From an uncultured Sutterella sp. (GTDB lineage Bacteria; Pseudomonadota; Gammaproteobacteria; Burkholderiales; Burkholderiaceae_F), in contig CAAEPH010000028.1 of NCBI GenBank assembly GCA_900757865.1, positions 10,518 to 74,517 on the forward strand: 64,000 nt of DNA. Reading direction: 5' to 3'. The position numbers were made by a program, and so were the translations under genes. The notes below the pieces were generated by a model that saw only the letters and a program-made list of their open reading frames with translations, ran no database searches and was not told the origin of the DNA. Positions 17,314 to 26,816 of the stretch are shown here, one piece after another. The number at the start of each line of letters is the position of its first letter. Within the stretch, counting starts at the first letter, position 1.

Positions 17314-17891
17314 GATTGGGGTTTAAAAAATTGTGGTCTAAAAGAACGGTCAATTGAGCATCATTCAAGGGCTGGTCATATTTAAATAGTGCTAAAAATA
17401 GGTCGGTCGATGCTCAGATTTGAGCGTAATCTATCATAGACACGCAATTCGCCACGCCCTAGGATTTTCCCCTAGTCTTAAGAGATAACTCCATGGGGAG
17501 AGGTGTCATTTTGGTCTCCTCCCTCCTCCCTTCTTCATCTATCTCATTTTGTCACGCTTTTCCCAATGATTGCCAATCGTGCGTTCTTCCCATGCGTATC
17601 TTTTCATCCGTCTTTTCTCACAGGTCGTCTCTACACTTCACTCCCATTGAATCACACTAACCCTCCATAAAGCGTGTCGACACTCCAACCAAAAATCCTT
17701 CACCCGTCTTTTGACGCTCAACCGCAGGGGCCTTTTCCTGCTCTCGACAGGTTATTCTCCTCTATAATCGCCTCCATCTGGCGTCTCGCGTTTGTGGGCT
17801 CATACCTCTTGCGTGGCTGACTCGAAAATCCAGCCACTCTGCCCATAAACCCCAACGCCCCATCCAACTCAATTTTCGTTATCTGTGTGTT
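17314..17891. other. Intergenic region between the autotransporter and the RHH-gpmI pair
   Basis: 578 bp without a supportable gene. It must carry the autotransporter promoter (minus strand, near 17330-17460) and the gpmI promoter. Short open frames on the minus strand near 17718-18029 have no protein-like features. No convincing inverted repeat or leader seen. Confidence 0.4.
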
Positions 17892-18095
17892 ATGGAAGAC
17901 AACACCATCATTACCCTTGAAGTCGCCATGAGCCAAGAGCTCATTGACACGCTCAATCTCGCCGCTCATCGTCGTGGTCAAACGTTGAGTGAATTTATGG
18001 AAAAAAGCCTCACGGATGCCGCCAAACAAGCCATGGCCGAACCCGCTGTGAGCATCACGGACGATGCTCCCTCAAACGAAGAAGGAGAAAACTAA
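17892..18095 (+). CDS. Small ribbon-helix-helix-like protein upstream of gpmI
   Basis: 67 aa: a beta-strand-like start (NTIITLEVAMSQELIDTL) followed by two helices (NLAAHRRGQTLSEFMEKSLTDAAKQAM) and an acidic tail. This resembles an RHH DNA-binding fold, with ITLEV as the strand and LIDTLNLAAHRRGQTLSEF as helix-turn. Its TAA overlaps the gpmI ATG by one base (TAATG), so the two are translationally coupled. The role is unknown; a regulator of the glycolytic gene is possible but not shown. Confidence 0.6.
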   Translation: MEDNTIITLEVAMSQELIDTLNLAAHRRGQTLSEFMEKSLTDAAKQAMAEPAVSITDDAPSNEEGEN

Positions 18096-19645
18096 TGCCA
18101 GCACCTCACAAAGTTCTTCTCATGATTTTGGACGGCTGGGGCATTGGTGCGGGTGACAACGCGGACGTGGTGAGCCACGTGCGCGATGGAGCGCTCGCTC
18201 AACTAACCTCCCGCTACCCTCACGCCACCCTTCGCACCGACGGGGAACGCGTGGGTCTCCCCGAAGGTCAGATGGGTAACTCCGAAGTGGGCCACATGAA
18301 TATCGGCGCGGGCCGTGTCGTCTACCAAGACCTCGTCAAGATTAACCGTGCGGTCAAAGACGGCACGTTGGGTGAAAATCCGGCGATCAAGTCGCTCTTG
18401 GAGCATGCCGCCCGCCCTGGCGCAACGCTTCACGTCATGGGGCTATTCTCTGACGGCGGTGTGCACTCGCACCTGAACCATTTGATGGCCATTTTGCGTT
18501 TAGCCAAAGACCGTCACCTCACGAACGTTGCCATTCACGCCTTCATGGACGGGCGCGATACGGATCCCAAGAGTGGGCTGGGCTTTTTAGCCCAACTGCA
18601 AACGGCCATTGACGAAGGGGAGGTCACGGGTTACCTTGCCTCCATGATCGGTCGCTACTGGGCGATGGATCGTGACAAGCGCTGGGAGCGCGTGAAAAAG
18701 GCGTGGGACCTGTTGGTCGAAGGCACGGGCACGCCAACGCTTGACTTTACGGCGTCTTTGAAGGCGAGTTACGACGCGGGCATCACCGATGAGTTTGTGG
18801 AGCCTCACGTGCTCGACGCGGTCACGGGGCTCAACACCCGTATACGCCCAGAGGACGTGGTGCTTTTCCTCAACTTCCGTAACGATCGCGCCAAAGAGCT
18901 CACCACGGTACTGACGCAGCACGATATGCCCGAAGCGGGGATGCACCCGGTCGCACCCCTTCACTTTTACTCGATGACGCCTTACGACCCCACGTACCAC
19001 GACGTGAACGTACTTTTTCCTAAAGAGAACGTAACGATGCCTTTGGGCGAAGTGCTCGCGCGTGAGGGGTGTTCACAATTGCGCATTGCGGAAACGGAAA
19101 AGTACTCGCACGTGACGTTTTTCTTTAACGGTGGTCGTGAAACGCCGTTTGAAGGCGAAGATAGGATCCTTGTGCCCTCACCCAAAGTGGCTACATACGA
19201 CTTGAAGCCCGAGATGAGTGCCTACGAGGTGACGGATCGACTGTTGGAAGCGATATCCAGCGACAAATACGACTTCGTGTGCCTCAATTTTGCCAACGGC
19301 GACATGGTGGGTCACACGGGGGTGTACGATGCGATTGATCGTGCGGTGCATGTGGTGGACGAATGCGCGGGGCGCTTAATCAACGAAGCGCTTGCTCACG
19401 GCTGGGACGTGGTGCAAATTGCCGACCACGGCAATGCGGACCATGCGATTAACGCGGACGGCTCGCCCAACACGGCGCATTCGCTCAATCCGGTGCCCTT
19501 GTTGGTGGTCTCCGATCGCGTGGAGAGTGTGAAGGACGGCGTGTTGGCAGACGTCGCCCCCACGGTGTTGACCCTGATGGGGTTGCCCATCCCGAAAGAA
19601 ATGACGGGTCAGGTGCTCGTGACCATGAAAGACACCCAGGCTTAA
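18095..19645 (+). CDS. gpmI: 2,3-bisphosphoglycerate-independent phosphoglycerate mutase
   Basis: Interconverts 3- and 2-phosphoglycerate in glycolysis/gluconeogenesis using two Mn2+ ions. 516 aa, the usual length. The alkaline-phosphatase-like metal site is visible: LLMILDGWGIG (first Asp, about residue 13), GLPEGQMGNSEVGHMNIGAGRV (phosphorylated Ser, about 65), FSDGGVHSHLNHL, HAFMDGRDTDP, FANGDMVGHTG and VQIADHGNADHAI. The start overlaps the small upstream gene. A 9-bp-arm hairpin follows the stop. Confidence 0.97.
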   Translation: MPAPHKVLLMILDGWGIGAGDNADVVSHVRDGALAQLTSRYPHATLRTDGERVGLPEGQMGNSEVGHMNIGAGRVVYQDLVKINRAVKDGTLGENPAIKSLLEHAARPGATLHVMGLFSDGGVHSHLNHLMAILRLAKDRHLTNVAIHAFMDGRDTDPKSGLGFLAQLQTAIDEGEVTGYLASMIGRYWAMDRDKRWERVKKAWDLLVEGTGTPTLDFTASLKASYDAGITDEFVEPHVLDAVTGLNTRIRPEDVVLFLNFRNDRAKELTTVLTQHDMPEAGMHPVAPLHFYSMTPYDPTYHDVNVLFPKENVTMPLGEVLAREGCSQLRIAETEKYSHVTFFFNGGRETPFEGEDRILVPSPKVATYDLKPEMSAYEVTDRLLEAISSDKYDFVCLNFANGDMVGHTGVYDAIDRAVHVVDECAGRLINEALAHGWDVVQIADHGNADHAINADGSPNTAHSLNPVPLLVVSDRVESVKDGVLADVAPTVLTLMGLPIPKEMTGQVLVTMKDTQA

Positions 19646-19655
19646 TAGCCGGCTC

Positions 19656-19689
19656 GGGGTGGTATCTTGGGTTGTGCCCGTACCACCCC
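19656..19689 (+). terminator. Hairpin after gpmI
   Basis: Perfect arms GGGGTGGTA (19656-19664) and TACCACCCC (19681-19689) with a 16-base loop, 11 bases after the stop. No T-run follows, so termination is likely but not certain. Confidence 0.55.
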
Positions 19690-20114
19690 AACAGCAAGAA
19701 CCCACGAAACCCGCACGCAAGGCGTCTATCGAATCTCATCAAGAAGCGAGAAGACGCCTTCGGGTTTTATCGGGATACGCAACCCGCTTAACCCCGCCAT
19801 TTCGTCCGTTGCGAACGCCTGCACCCGGCCTTTGTTCAGGTTGCGATTCCACGTTGCAATAGCGGATAGCGCCACTGAAAAGGCTGGTGAACGTACACCA
19901 AGCCCGAAGCCTGGTGGCGATCGAGCTTACTGACCGCCCTACACTTAGCCTTATCGCTCAAAAGCGCTCGTAAGCGCTCAAAAGCTCTCGGGCGCCACGA
20001 GAAAACTGCCGACAGCTAAATGTACGCCGAATCCCACGCCGACATCCACACCTGAGCCGACGCCCTTCTGAGTCATGTCGTGAAGCGACTGCCCTTTGGT
20101 CTTGTCCTTACACA
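19690..20114. other. Intergenic region with no recognised feature
   Basis: 425 bp between gpmI and the convergent 480-aa gene. Open frames here are short and arginine/proline-rich, typical of chance translation. Repeated AAGCGCTC words near 19970-19985 are the only pattern noticed. Confidence 0.35.
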
Positions 20115-21557
20115 CTATCCCGCGCGTCGTGTCGGCTGTGCCCGGTGGCGGTTGGCTGACTGAAGCGTTTGCGCGAGCGTGAGGTTTAAGAGCGCCTCAT
20201 AGCGATCCAAGGTCTCGCTCTCCCCGTGGTAGAGGGCGACCACGCGAGCCACATTAAACTGCGCGGCACGCTCTTTTGTGGAATATTGCCAATACGTCTC
20301 CCACGCGCCCTCTTTTTCCAGACGCGCTTTCGTAGACGCCTCGAGTTGCGCCCAACTGCTGGGTTGATACTGTCCTCGCCACAAGCTCTCAATCGCCTCT
20401 TCCGTCGCAAAAAGGCCGTCGACCGCCACCGTTGAGGAAGCAAGCGTTGGCGCGTAGCATGCCTCCCCTCGTCCATGCACGCCCCAGCCCATCACAAAGA
20501 GCGCACGACCCCACGGGGCCATGCTCGGGATCTCTTCAGGAAGCACCACCAAAGGCGCCTCCGGGGCACGCGCGAGCATCTCTTCCAACGTGGCACCGGG
20601 CCCCGCTTTCACCACCTCTTCCAAATCCCAGCGACGCAAGAGCTTGGTGAGCGCAACCGATGGCGCACCGCTCACCCAAAGCGTCACGCCCTTTTGCTTT
20701 AAGGCGCGCAACAGCCCTAAAAAGAGCGGTAAGGTCTCAGGCGTCAACGCCGAGGGACAAATCCAAACGGTATCGGGCGCCTCGTGCGAGACCGTGGCCG
20801 TTAGGGTTTCCAAGGCGCTTAAGCGCTCGGCCATGCCAAGCCGGTCGCTCGCGAGCCAACTTGTTGCCGGAAGCCACAGCGTGGTGCGCGCAATCGCATG
20901 GCGCGTCCAGGTTTCGTCTTGGTGCGAAATGACGTATCCCACCCGCGCGAGACACTCGGGGCTTGCGCGATAGTCCGACCCAATGCGAAGCCCTGTTTTG
21001 ATGTCTTTCACCGTGCCAAAGGGCAATTCGTCAATCCAATCTTCACGATCAAAGAGTTCAAACTCAACGAGCGCAGGCGCCACTTCACGCAAAAACGTCT
21101 GCACCGAGCGGCCCACGTTTTCCGCTTCCCAATCGATGTAGAGCGTCGGAAACCCCTCAGGCGCTCGCTCTTTTTCACCCAAAAGAAAAATCACTTGCCA
21201 GCCTCGAGCCACCAGTGCACGGGCTTCTCGCAAGAGCTCTTGCCCCATGGGGGTGTTAGGAATCGTCAAAGTGGCCATCACCAAGCGCATGGGGTGAGGC
21301 TCAAGCGCATTGATCACGGTTTGATTAAGCAAATGAAACTGGTGATTGTGGCGATTACCAAAGGGGCGACCAATCAGTTTGAGACCAATATCCATGCCAC
21401 CCAAAATGATTTTGGTGCCATACGGACCCTTGATGGCCCGAATCAAAGGTAAGCCAAAGAGACGTCGCGTGTGACTACGATAAGTCCCTTGTTGCAGAGA
21501 CTCTGAACGCCATATCCAGCGGGCGATGTTTTTGAACCAAGTGTCGTCGTGTGTCAT
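20115..21557 (-). CDS. Conserved-looking protein of unknown function (possible glycosyltransferase-type fold)
   Basis: 480 aa, soluble, full-length open frame from ATG 21557. The N-terminal third is basic and aromatic. The middle has alternating hydrophobic strands and helices (LVMATLTIPNTPMGQELLREARALVARGWQVIFLLGEKERAPEG; DTVWICPSALTPETLPLFLGLLRALKQKGVTLWVSGAPS), suggesting two Rossmann-like halves as in GT-B glycosyltransferases. I see no diagnostic catalytic motif and no sugar-pathway neighbours. Codon use matches the surrounding genes, so it is native. A glycosyltransferase or surface-polysaccharide role is a guess from fold pattern only. Confidence 0.6.
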   Translation of the reverse strand: MTHDDTWFKNIARWIWRSESLQQGTYRSHTRRLFGLPLIRAIKGPYGTKIILGGMDIGLKLIGRPFGNRHNHQFHLLNQTVINALEPHPMRLVMATLTIPNTPMGQELLREARALVARGWQVIFLLGEKERAPEGFPTLYIDWEAENVGRSVQTFLREVAPALVEFELFDREDWIDELPFGTVKDIKTGLRIGSDYRASPECLARVGYVISHQDETWTRHAIARTTLWLPATSWLASDRLGMAERLSALETLTATVSHEAPDTVWICPSALTPETLPLFLGLLRALKQKGVTLWVSGAPSVALTKLLRRWDLEEVVKAGPGATLEEMLARAPEAPLVVLPEEIPSMAPWGRALFVMGWGVHGRGEACYAPTLASSTVAVDGLFATEEAIESLWRGQYQPSSWAQLEASTKARLEKEGAWETYWQYSTKERAAQFNVARVVALYHGESETLDRYEALLNLTLAQTLQSANRHRAQPTRRAG

Positions 21558-22003
21558 AACTCGTTTGGGCCCCAGGAGTGATGAACAAAGGAAGACAAGA
21601 AAAGGAAGAAAAGTGACGTGATAATCGTTTTAAGTATGATGTTTTTATTGTAAGCGCTAGTTGCCGTTTTTACCTCACTCAAAGGTACCAGTCGCCCTAA
21701 TTCCTTAAGGTTAATAGGGATTTCCCTAGGCGGTGTTGTCCCTACACGATTTCGCTTACCTTCGCTTCGCTTTGCTTAGACGCCTGGAGATATGAGAGCG
21801 TGCGTGGTGTTTTGCACGTATAGGTATTCTCAAACACGTGAACGGTCTGGCTCGAAAGCCATGGCCTGCTTCTAGCAAAGCACGAGTGTGACAGCTTGAC
21901 AGATAAGCTTAACAAAGACTGGCTAAACAACGACTGCCCGACTGAACGCTTTGAAAGCAATAACCCGGTCACAAGGCTGGGGGCTTTTGAAGAACGGTGG
22001 GCT

Positions 22004-22369
22004 TTACTCGTTTTTCCCCAAAATCGCCTCAGATTTTTTGGCTAACGTGAGCATCGCTTTGGCTTTGGCTTCGGCCAAGGCCTTGTCTTTTTTCGCCAGT
22101 TCACGAGCATTTTTGGCAATGACGCGGTCCTTTTCAGCGATGGCCTCTTCTATTTTGCCTCTTTTCTCTTGCTCTAAAGCGACATCCTCATCGTTACAGG
22201 CCTCGGGATGCGCTTCAAACCAACGGCACCAGTTTTCAACGTCAGCCGCACTATAGCCCTTAGTGTGGCAAAATTCCTTAAATTTGGTTTCGCTCCAATA
22301 GGTTTTTAAAAAGGTGGCTGTCTAGGCTTCGAGGTACGTAACGTGTGGTGGCAATTTCAGTTGGGTCAT
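22004..22369 (-). pseudogene. Small helical gene with a nonsense codon (possible IS OrfA-type remnant)
   Basis: The minus strand from ATG 22369 (GGAGAG upstream) reads MTQLKLPPHVTYLEA, then TAG at 22322-22324. In the same frame follow TATFLKTYWSETKFKEFCHTKGYSAADVENWCRWFEAHPEA and a highly charged coiled coil (EKRGKIEEAIAEKDRVIAKNARELAKKDKALAEAKAKA) to 22004. The TAG probably replaces a Trp codon. A DNA-binding-like helical head plus a coiled coil recalls small transposase subunits, but I cannot assign a family. No partner frame follows. Confidence 0.45.
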
Positions 22370-22700
22370 AGGCTTTTTCTCTCCAAGACAATCCGCCACG
22401 CCTTGAGGAAAACCGCGCTCGGACGAATCGTGAAGAGTGTACGATGGGTCCTGCAGCGTGTTACCCATGGGCATGTCGCCTTCTCATACTAACCGATGAG
22501 GCGTCTTTGTGCGAGTGGCCGTCCATTAAGCGATATTAGGCGATAAGTGCACGCAACTAAGCACGTCATCGCGCGCCGAACAGGTTTCGCTCTTCGCACG
22601 GACTCAGGCGTCGCGGTGAGACGCCCACAGGCTCAAGACACTCATCAGCGTTGTCTGCGAAAACAACGCGTGATTCCTTCATTTTTTTGAAAGTCTATAA

Positions 22701-22731
22701 TATAATTATGATTTAGTAAATCACGATTATA
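22701..22731. promoter_or_regulatory. 31-bp imperfect palindrome at the ATPase promoter
   Basis: TATAAT..ATGATTTA and TAAATCA..ATTATA form an inverted repeat, with two mismatched positions per arm and a single central base, ending 15 bases before the ATPase ATG at 22747. It contains TATAAT words that could serve as a -10. A repressor site or a transcript-start hairpin are both possible. Confidence 0.45.
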
Positions 22732-22746
22732 TTGCGAGAGTACCCA

Positions 22747-24201
22747 ATGTTCATCGGTCGCGAAACGGAATTAGGCTATCTAGAAGAGCGCTACACTGAT
22801 AGTAAAGCTCAACTCATCGTTTTCTATGGCAGACGTCGTATTGGCAAAACCGAAACGCTTCGACAATTCTGCCTTGGCAAACCGCATGTTTTCTATGCTT
22901 GCTCGCAGAGTCCAGATGCCTTGCAGCTTGCGAACTTTTCACAGCGCCTGCTCAAGGAAGACATTCCGGCCAAACGCTACATTTCCCAGTTTTCCAACTG
23001 GGAAGACGCCTTTCGCGCGATAGGCGAGCTCCCGTACGGCAAGCAGAAAAAACTCATTGTCATTGACGAGTTCCGTTACTTATGCGAAGGCAACCCCAGC
23101 GTGCCTTCACTCCTACAAAACTTGTGAGACAGTGAACTCAAAAATCAAAACGTCATGATCATCCTGTGTGGTAGCTCGATGAGCTTCATCGAAAAAGAGC
23201 TCTTGGCTGAAAAAAATCCCCTATACGGTCGTGCCACAGGGATTTATCGAATGGGCAATATGAGTTTTTACGAGGCAGCTCAGTTCTTTCCTCATTACAC
23301 CGACAAAGACAAAGTGCTCGCTTATGCCATCTTAGGCGGGATTCCTCATTATCTCACCCAATTTGATCCCGATCGAAGTCTTGCGGACAACATCAAACGT
23401 GCCATCTTAACCAAAGGCTCGGTGCTCTATAGTGAAGTCGAATTTTTAATGCACCAAGAGCTTCGAGAAACGGCCACGTATAACGCCATCCTTTTGGCTA
23501 TTGCCATGGGCAACACCAAATTGAACGACATTAGCCAAAAAAGCCTCATCGATAACACGGCCAAGACCCATATCTACCTAAAGAATCTGATGGACTTAGG
23601 CTTGGTCGCACGGGAGTTTTCGATTGACACAAAAATCAAAAAACAGGCGAATGCGCGTCACGGCTCGTATCGCTTAACGGATGCGTTTTTTCGCTTTTGG
23701 TACGCTTTCGTTTTTCCCAATCGCTCTGCGCTTGAAGAAGGCGATGTCGACGGTGTCTACGAGCAGCTCATTCACGCTCGTCTCCCAGCCTTTGCCGCCC
23801 CGATTTTTGAAGACGTATGTCTCACGTTCATACAAAAACGTCAGCGCCAACGCGCACTGCCTTTTCGATATGCCTATCTCGGACGATGGATGGGAAAGAC
23901 CACGCTTCGTGATCCCCGCGCCCCCAATGGCTTGCGTTTAGGCGAGACCGAGATTGATCTACTTGCGATCGATAAAGACGAAAAGGCCTATCTCGTCGGT
24001 GAATGCAAATTTAAATCCTCTCCCTTTACGATGAACGAATATCTCGATACCGTCGCCAAACTCACACCGCTCAAAGCAAACGCTGACTTTTACTATGCTC
24101 TCTTTTCGGCAGCGGGTTTCGATCCTCAACTGCAGGCCTTAGCGCAAAATGATCATCGTCTGATGCTCTTTGATTTACCGGAAATAGTCCGCATCCGCTA
24201 G
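22747..24201 (+). pseudogene. AAA ATPase with C-terminal nuclease-like domain (DUF234-type), interrupted by one TGA
   Basis: A single-gene ATPase: Walker A FYGRRRIGKTETLRQF (about residue 25), Walker B KLIVIDEFRYL, sensor-like MIILCGSSMSF, then a winged helix (LNDISQKSLIDNTAKTHIYLKNLMDLGLVAREF). The C-terminal part has ETEIDLLAIDKDEKAYLVGECKF, the E/D-x-D...ECK pattern of PD-(D/E)XK-like domains. A TGA at 23125-23127 interrupts it between LLQNL and DSELKNQNVMIIL; family sequence suggests Trp there, and the rest is open and undamaged. ATG 22747 (MFIGRETELGYLEERY) is the natural start. A fresh nonsense mutation or a sequencing error is likeliest. Confidence 0.8.
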
Positions 24202-24347
24202 CGACGATCCTCAAACACCACCTCGCCATTTTTTCGGTGTCTTTTCGGTGTCGATCGTCGAACCTACACGCAGGCACTAAAAAACACTAGGCAACGGTGA
24301 GTTTGCTTCAAGATGCACGTCACCGTTGCCTCGCCTTCGATTGCCGT

Positions 24348-24577
24348 TCAAGCGTACACCTCCACGTCGTGCTGAAGGACCCAACGAAGCACCAACTTCG
24401 CAGAACGCTTGTCGTATTTTTGTGCCAAGGCCACAATACGTGGTTCTTTGAGTACCTCACCGTTGGCTAATGGACTCCACGCTTCAATCACCATCCCATG
24501 GGCGCGACTAAAGTCCACCACCTCGCTCCGACGCTAGCCCGGGTGAAATTCGATCTGATTCACCATGCAGTGAAAGT
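24348..24577 (-). pseudogene. Aldo/keto reductase fragment A
   Basis: The minus strand reads HCMVNQIEFHPG, then a TAG where the intact paralogue has Trp, then RSEVVDFSRAHGMVIEAWSPLANGEVLKEPRIVALAQKYDK...LVLRWVLQHDVEVYA and a stop at 24348. It matches the central part of the intact gene at 28762-29607. No N-terminus or C-terminus is present. Confidence 0.8.
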
Positions 24578-24708
24578 CAAAAATGGGCGGTTTTTCGTTT
24601 TCTCGTCACCCGTTATCCAAAGACAAACTACTTACGTAGCCCGAGGTTTTAAGGTTAGCGTTATGGACAATTTCCCTCATTCTTGGGAATTCTCAAGAGG
24701 AGACTCTT

Positions 24709-26493
24709 ATGCAAAAACCTTTGTGTTGGCTCTTTAGTTTATCGACCTTGATGGTTAATGTGGTTGTGGCTCAAACCGCCGACCAAGTCTGCCAAATCGA
24801 GGTGATTGGTCACAATGCCCCAATGACCGTTAGTGTGGGTATCAAAAATGGGCAGATTCGTTGGATTGATAGCGCAAAAAACATGGAAACCGATAATGTC
24901 GGCCGAGTTGCGCTAAAAACCGTCGCCGATCGTATTTTGGCCACGCAATCACTTAACGTAGATATTGTTTCTGGGGCAACCTTTTCCTCACTAGCCCTGA
25001 AAAAATCGGTGACCGATTGTTTGAAGCAGTCAGGATTCGATCCCATTGATTGGAAAAAGGCCAAAATCACCAACACCGATCCCCTTCACTACCGAGGGGC
25101 TGTTGCGATTGTCGGTGGCGGTGGCGCAGGCTTAGCAGCCGCGGTATCTGCTCTTCAAAATGGAGCGACCTCCGTCGTGATTGTCGAGAAACTAGGGTAT
25201 TTAGGTGGCAGTACCAACGTTTCGGGTGGTGCGTTCAATGCGGCCGATCCCGATCGACAACATCCTCAAGGCATTGAAGACAGCCCTGACAAACACTTTG
25301 ATCAAACGCTCAAAGGCGGACACAACGTTGGTAATCCCGACCTCATTCGTACACTCACGAATAACGCGCTCGACACACTCCACTGGCTCGAATCCATGGG
25401 GATGACCTTCAGAACCAAAATCGGCACTGCCACTGGGGCGCTCTGGCAACGAAGCCACTATCCAACAGCAACGGCTGGAACGGGGTACGTTCACACGCTC
25501 AAAGCACAACTGGCGAAATATCCTGGGCAAGTCACGATTCTTACTGAAACCCAAGTCACGGATTTAATCGTCAAAGATGGTCGTATAGTCGGCCTCAAAG
25601 CCATGCATCACAAGCAACCAGTGACCGTGCAAGCCAAAGCAGTGGTCCTCGCCACTGGTGGGTTCGGGGCAAATGTTGCTTTGCGCCAAAAACTCAATAC
25701 TGGTGTTTGGAAAGAAGCGGTCTTGGATAACCGTATTGGTTCCTCTAACATTGCGCCTGCTGCACAAGGCGATGGGCTCGCCCTTGCCCAAAAAGCAGGC
25801 GCCGACTTAATTGGGCTCTCAGACATCCAACTGCATCCAAATGGAACACCTGGTACAGGGCTCTTTCAAGATGTGGCCACGTCAGGACGGAACCGCGTTT
25901 TTATCAATCTCGAAGGGGACCGCTTCGTCAACGAAGGCGCTGCTCGCGATACACTTTGCAAAGCGATCTTTGCTAACGGTGGCAAGTATTGGCTTTTAGT
26001 CAACCATTTGCGCTATCCAGACCGCAATGTTAAAGACAAATACGGTATTTCGATGAACGACATGCTAAAACTCGGCCGTGTAAAAGAAGCGGCCACCCTG
26101 GATGATGCCGCGAAGACCATGGGAGTCGATGCCAAAAAATTGAAAGCAGCTGTGGCAGAGTATAACCGGGCTGTCCGCCATGAGGTCCAAAAAGATCGAT
26201 ACGGTTTTGAGTCGAACAACACTGAGGACAAACCGCTCACTGAAGGGCCTTGGTACTTCTGTCAAAAAGTCCCCACCGTGCATCACACCATGGGTGGCGT
26301 GCGAATCGACAACAGAGCGCAAGCGCTCAATGCCCAAGGCAAAGCAGTCAACGGACTTTTTGCGGCTGGGGAAGTCACTGGCGGGATTCATGGAGCAAAC
26401 CGCCTCGGTGGTAATGCTATTGCCGACATCATGACCTTTGGTCGAATCGCTGGTCGTAGTGCAGCAACATACGCCAAAGCTCAACACTACTAA
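24709..26493 (+). CDS. Exported FMN/FAD reductase (flavocytochrome c / urocanate-fumarate reductase family, no heme domain)
   Basis: 594 aa. The signal peptide is MQKPLCWLFSLSTLMVNVVVAQ. Residues of about 25-105 form an FMN-binding domain with SGATFSS, the motif whose Thr is flavinylated by ApbE. From about 125 is a FAD flavoprotein: VAIVGGGGAGLAAAVSAL, LGGSTNVSGGAFNAAD, VVLATGGFGAN, EGDRFVNEGAARDTLCKAI (conserved active-site Arg position) and HTMGGVRID...GLFAAGEVTGGIHGANRLGGNAIADI. These enzymes reduce a C=C bond of an enoate (fumarate, urocanate, acrylates) as anaerobic electron acceptor. No CxxCH is present, so an external electron donor is needed. AGAGGAG precedes the ATG. Confidence 0.92.
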   Translation: MQKPLCWLFSLSTLMVNVVVAQTADQVCQIEVIGHNAPMTVSVGIKNGQIRWIDSAKNMETDNVGRVALKTVADRILATQSLNVDIVSGATFSSLALKKSVTDCLKQSGFDPIDWKKAKITNTDPLHYRGAVAIVGGGGAGLAAAVSALQNGATSVVIVEKLGYLGGSTNVSGGAFNAADPDRQHPQGIEDSPDKHFDQTLKGGHNVGNPDLIRTLTNNALDTLHWLESMGMTFRTKIGTATGALWQRSHYPTATAGTGYVHTLKAQLAKYPGQVTILTETQVTDLIVKDGRIVGLKAMHHKQPVTVQAKAVVLATGGFGANVALRQKLNTGVWKEAVLDNRIGSSNIAPAAQGDGLALAQKAGADLIGLSDIQLHPNGTPGTGLFQDVATSGRNRVFINLEGDRFVNEGAARDTLCKAIFANGGKYWLLVNHLRYPDRNVKDKYGISMNDMLKLGRVKEAATLDDAAKTMGVDAKKLKAAVAEYNRAVRHEVQKDRYGFESNNTEDKPLTEGPWYFCQKVPTVHHTMGGVRIDNRAQALNAQGKAVNGLFAAGEVTGGIHGANRLGGNAIADIMTFGRIAGRSAATYAKAQHY

Positions 26494-26507
26494 AGCTCAA
26501 CACTACT
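26476..26507 (+). repeat. 16-bp tandem duplication spanning the stop codon
   Basis: AAAGCTCAACACTACT occurs twice head to tail (26476-26491, 26492-26507), followed by a degenerate third start (AAAACTCAACAGT). The stop TAA is formed at the junction, so the duplication does not change the protein. Confidence 0.85.
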
Positions 26508-26522
26508 AAAACTCAACAGTCA

Positions 26523-26565
26523 TCAACTCTCAGCCGTGTTTTTAACGCGCTGAGGGTTGATTTTT
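26523..26565 (+). terminator. Intrinsic terminator of the flavin reductase gene
   Basis: Arms TCAACTCTCAGC (26523-26534) and GCTGAGGGTTGA (26549-26560) pair with one G-T, followed by TTTTT. Confidence 0.85.
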
Positions 26566-26730
26566 CGCCAATACATCATTGGACACGAATCGGCAATAAG
26601 GTTCTAAACAAAATCTCCAACAGCTAAATATGGAGGACATTTCTTGCACACGTTAACGGTCACCACCCCTTCCACAACGCAACGTGTTCATTCTTGGTTC
26701 CTAGGCTGTGCCATGAGGCGTCCACAAATA

Positions 26731-26777
26731 AAAAGCGAGACCACCCAGGCTTTGACGTTTAGCCCCGATGGTCTCGC
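26731..26777 (-). terminator. Terminator of aldo/keto reductase fragment B
   Basis: Arms GCGAGACCA (26735-26743) and TGGTCTCGC (26769-26777), with a T-run on the minus strand. It is nearly identical to the terminator of the intact reductase at 28679-28721, showing that gene end and terminator were duplicated together. Confidence 0.85.
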
Positions 26778-26816
26778 TACAAACGTTGCTTTGCTTTTTA
26801 GCGCCCGTGCAACGAC

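Noticed and set aside
20432..21452. Several long plus-strand frames inside the 480-aa gene
   Set aside because: They are antisense shadows of a gene with consistent codon use.
22826..23023. Frame inside the broken ATPase
   Set aside because: Overlaps the Walker A region in a different frame; shadow.
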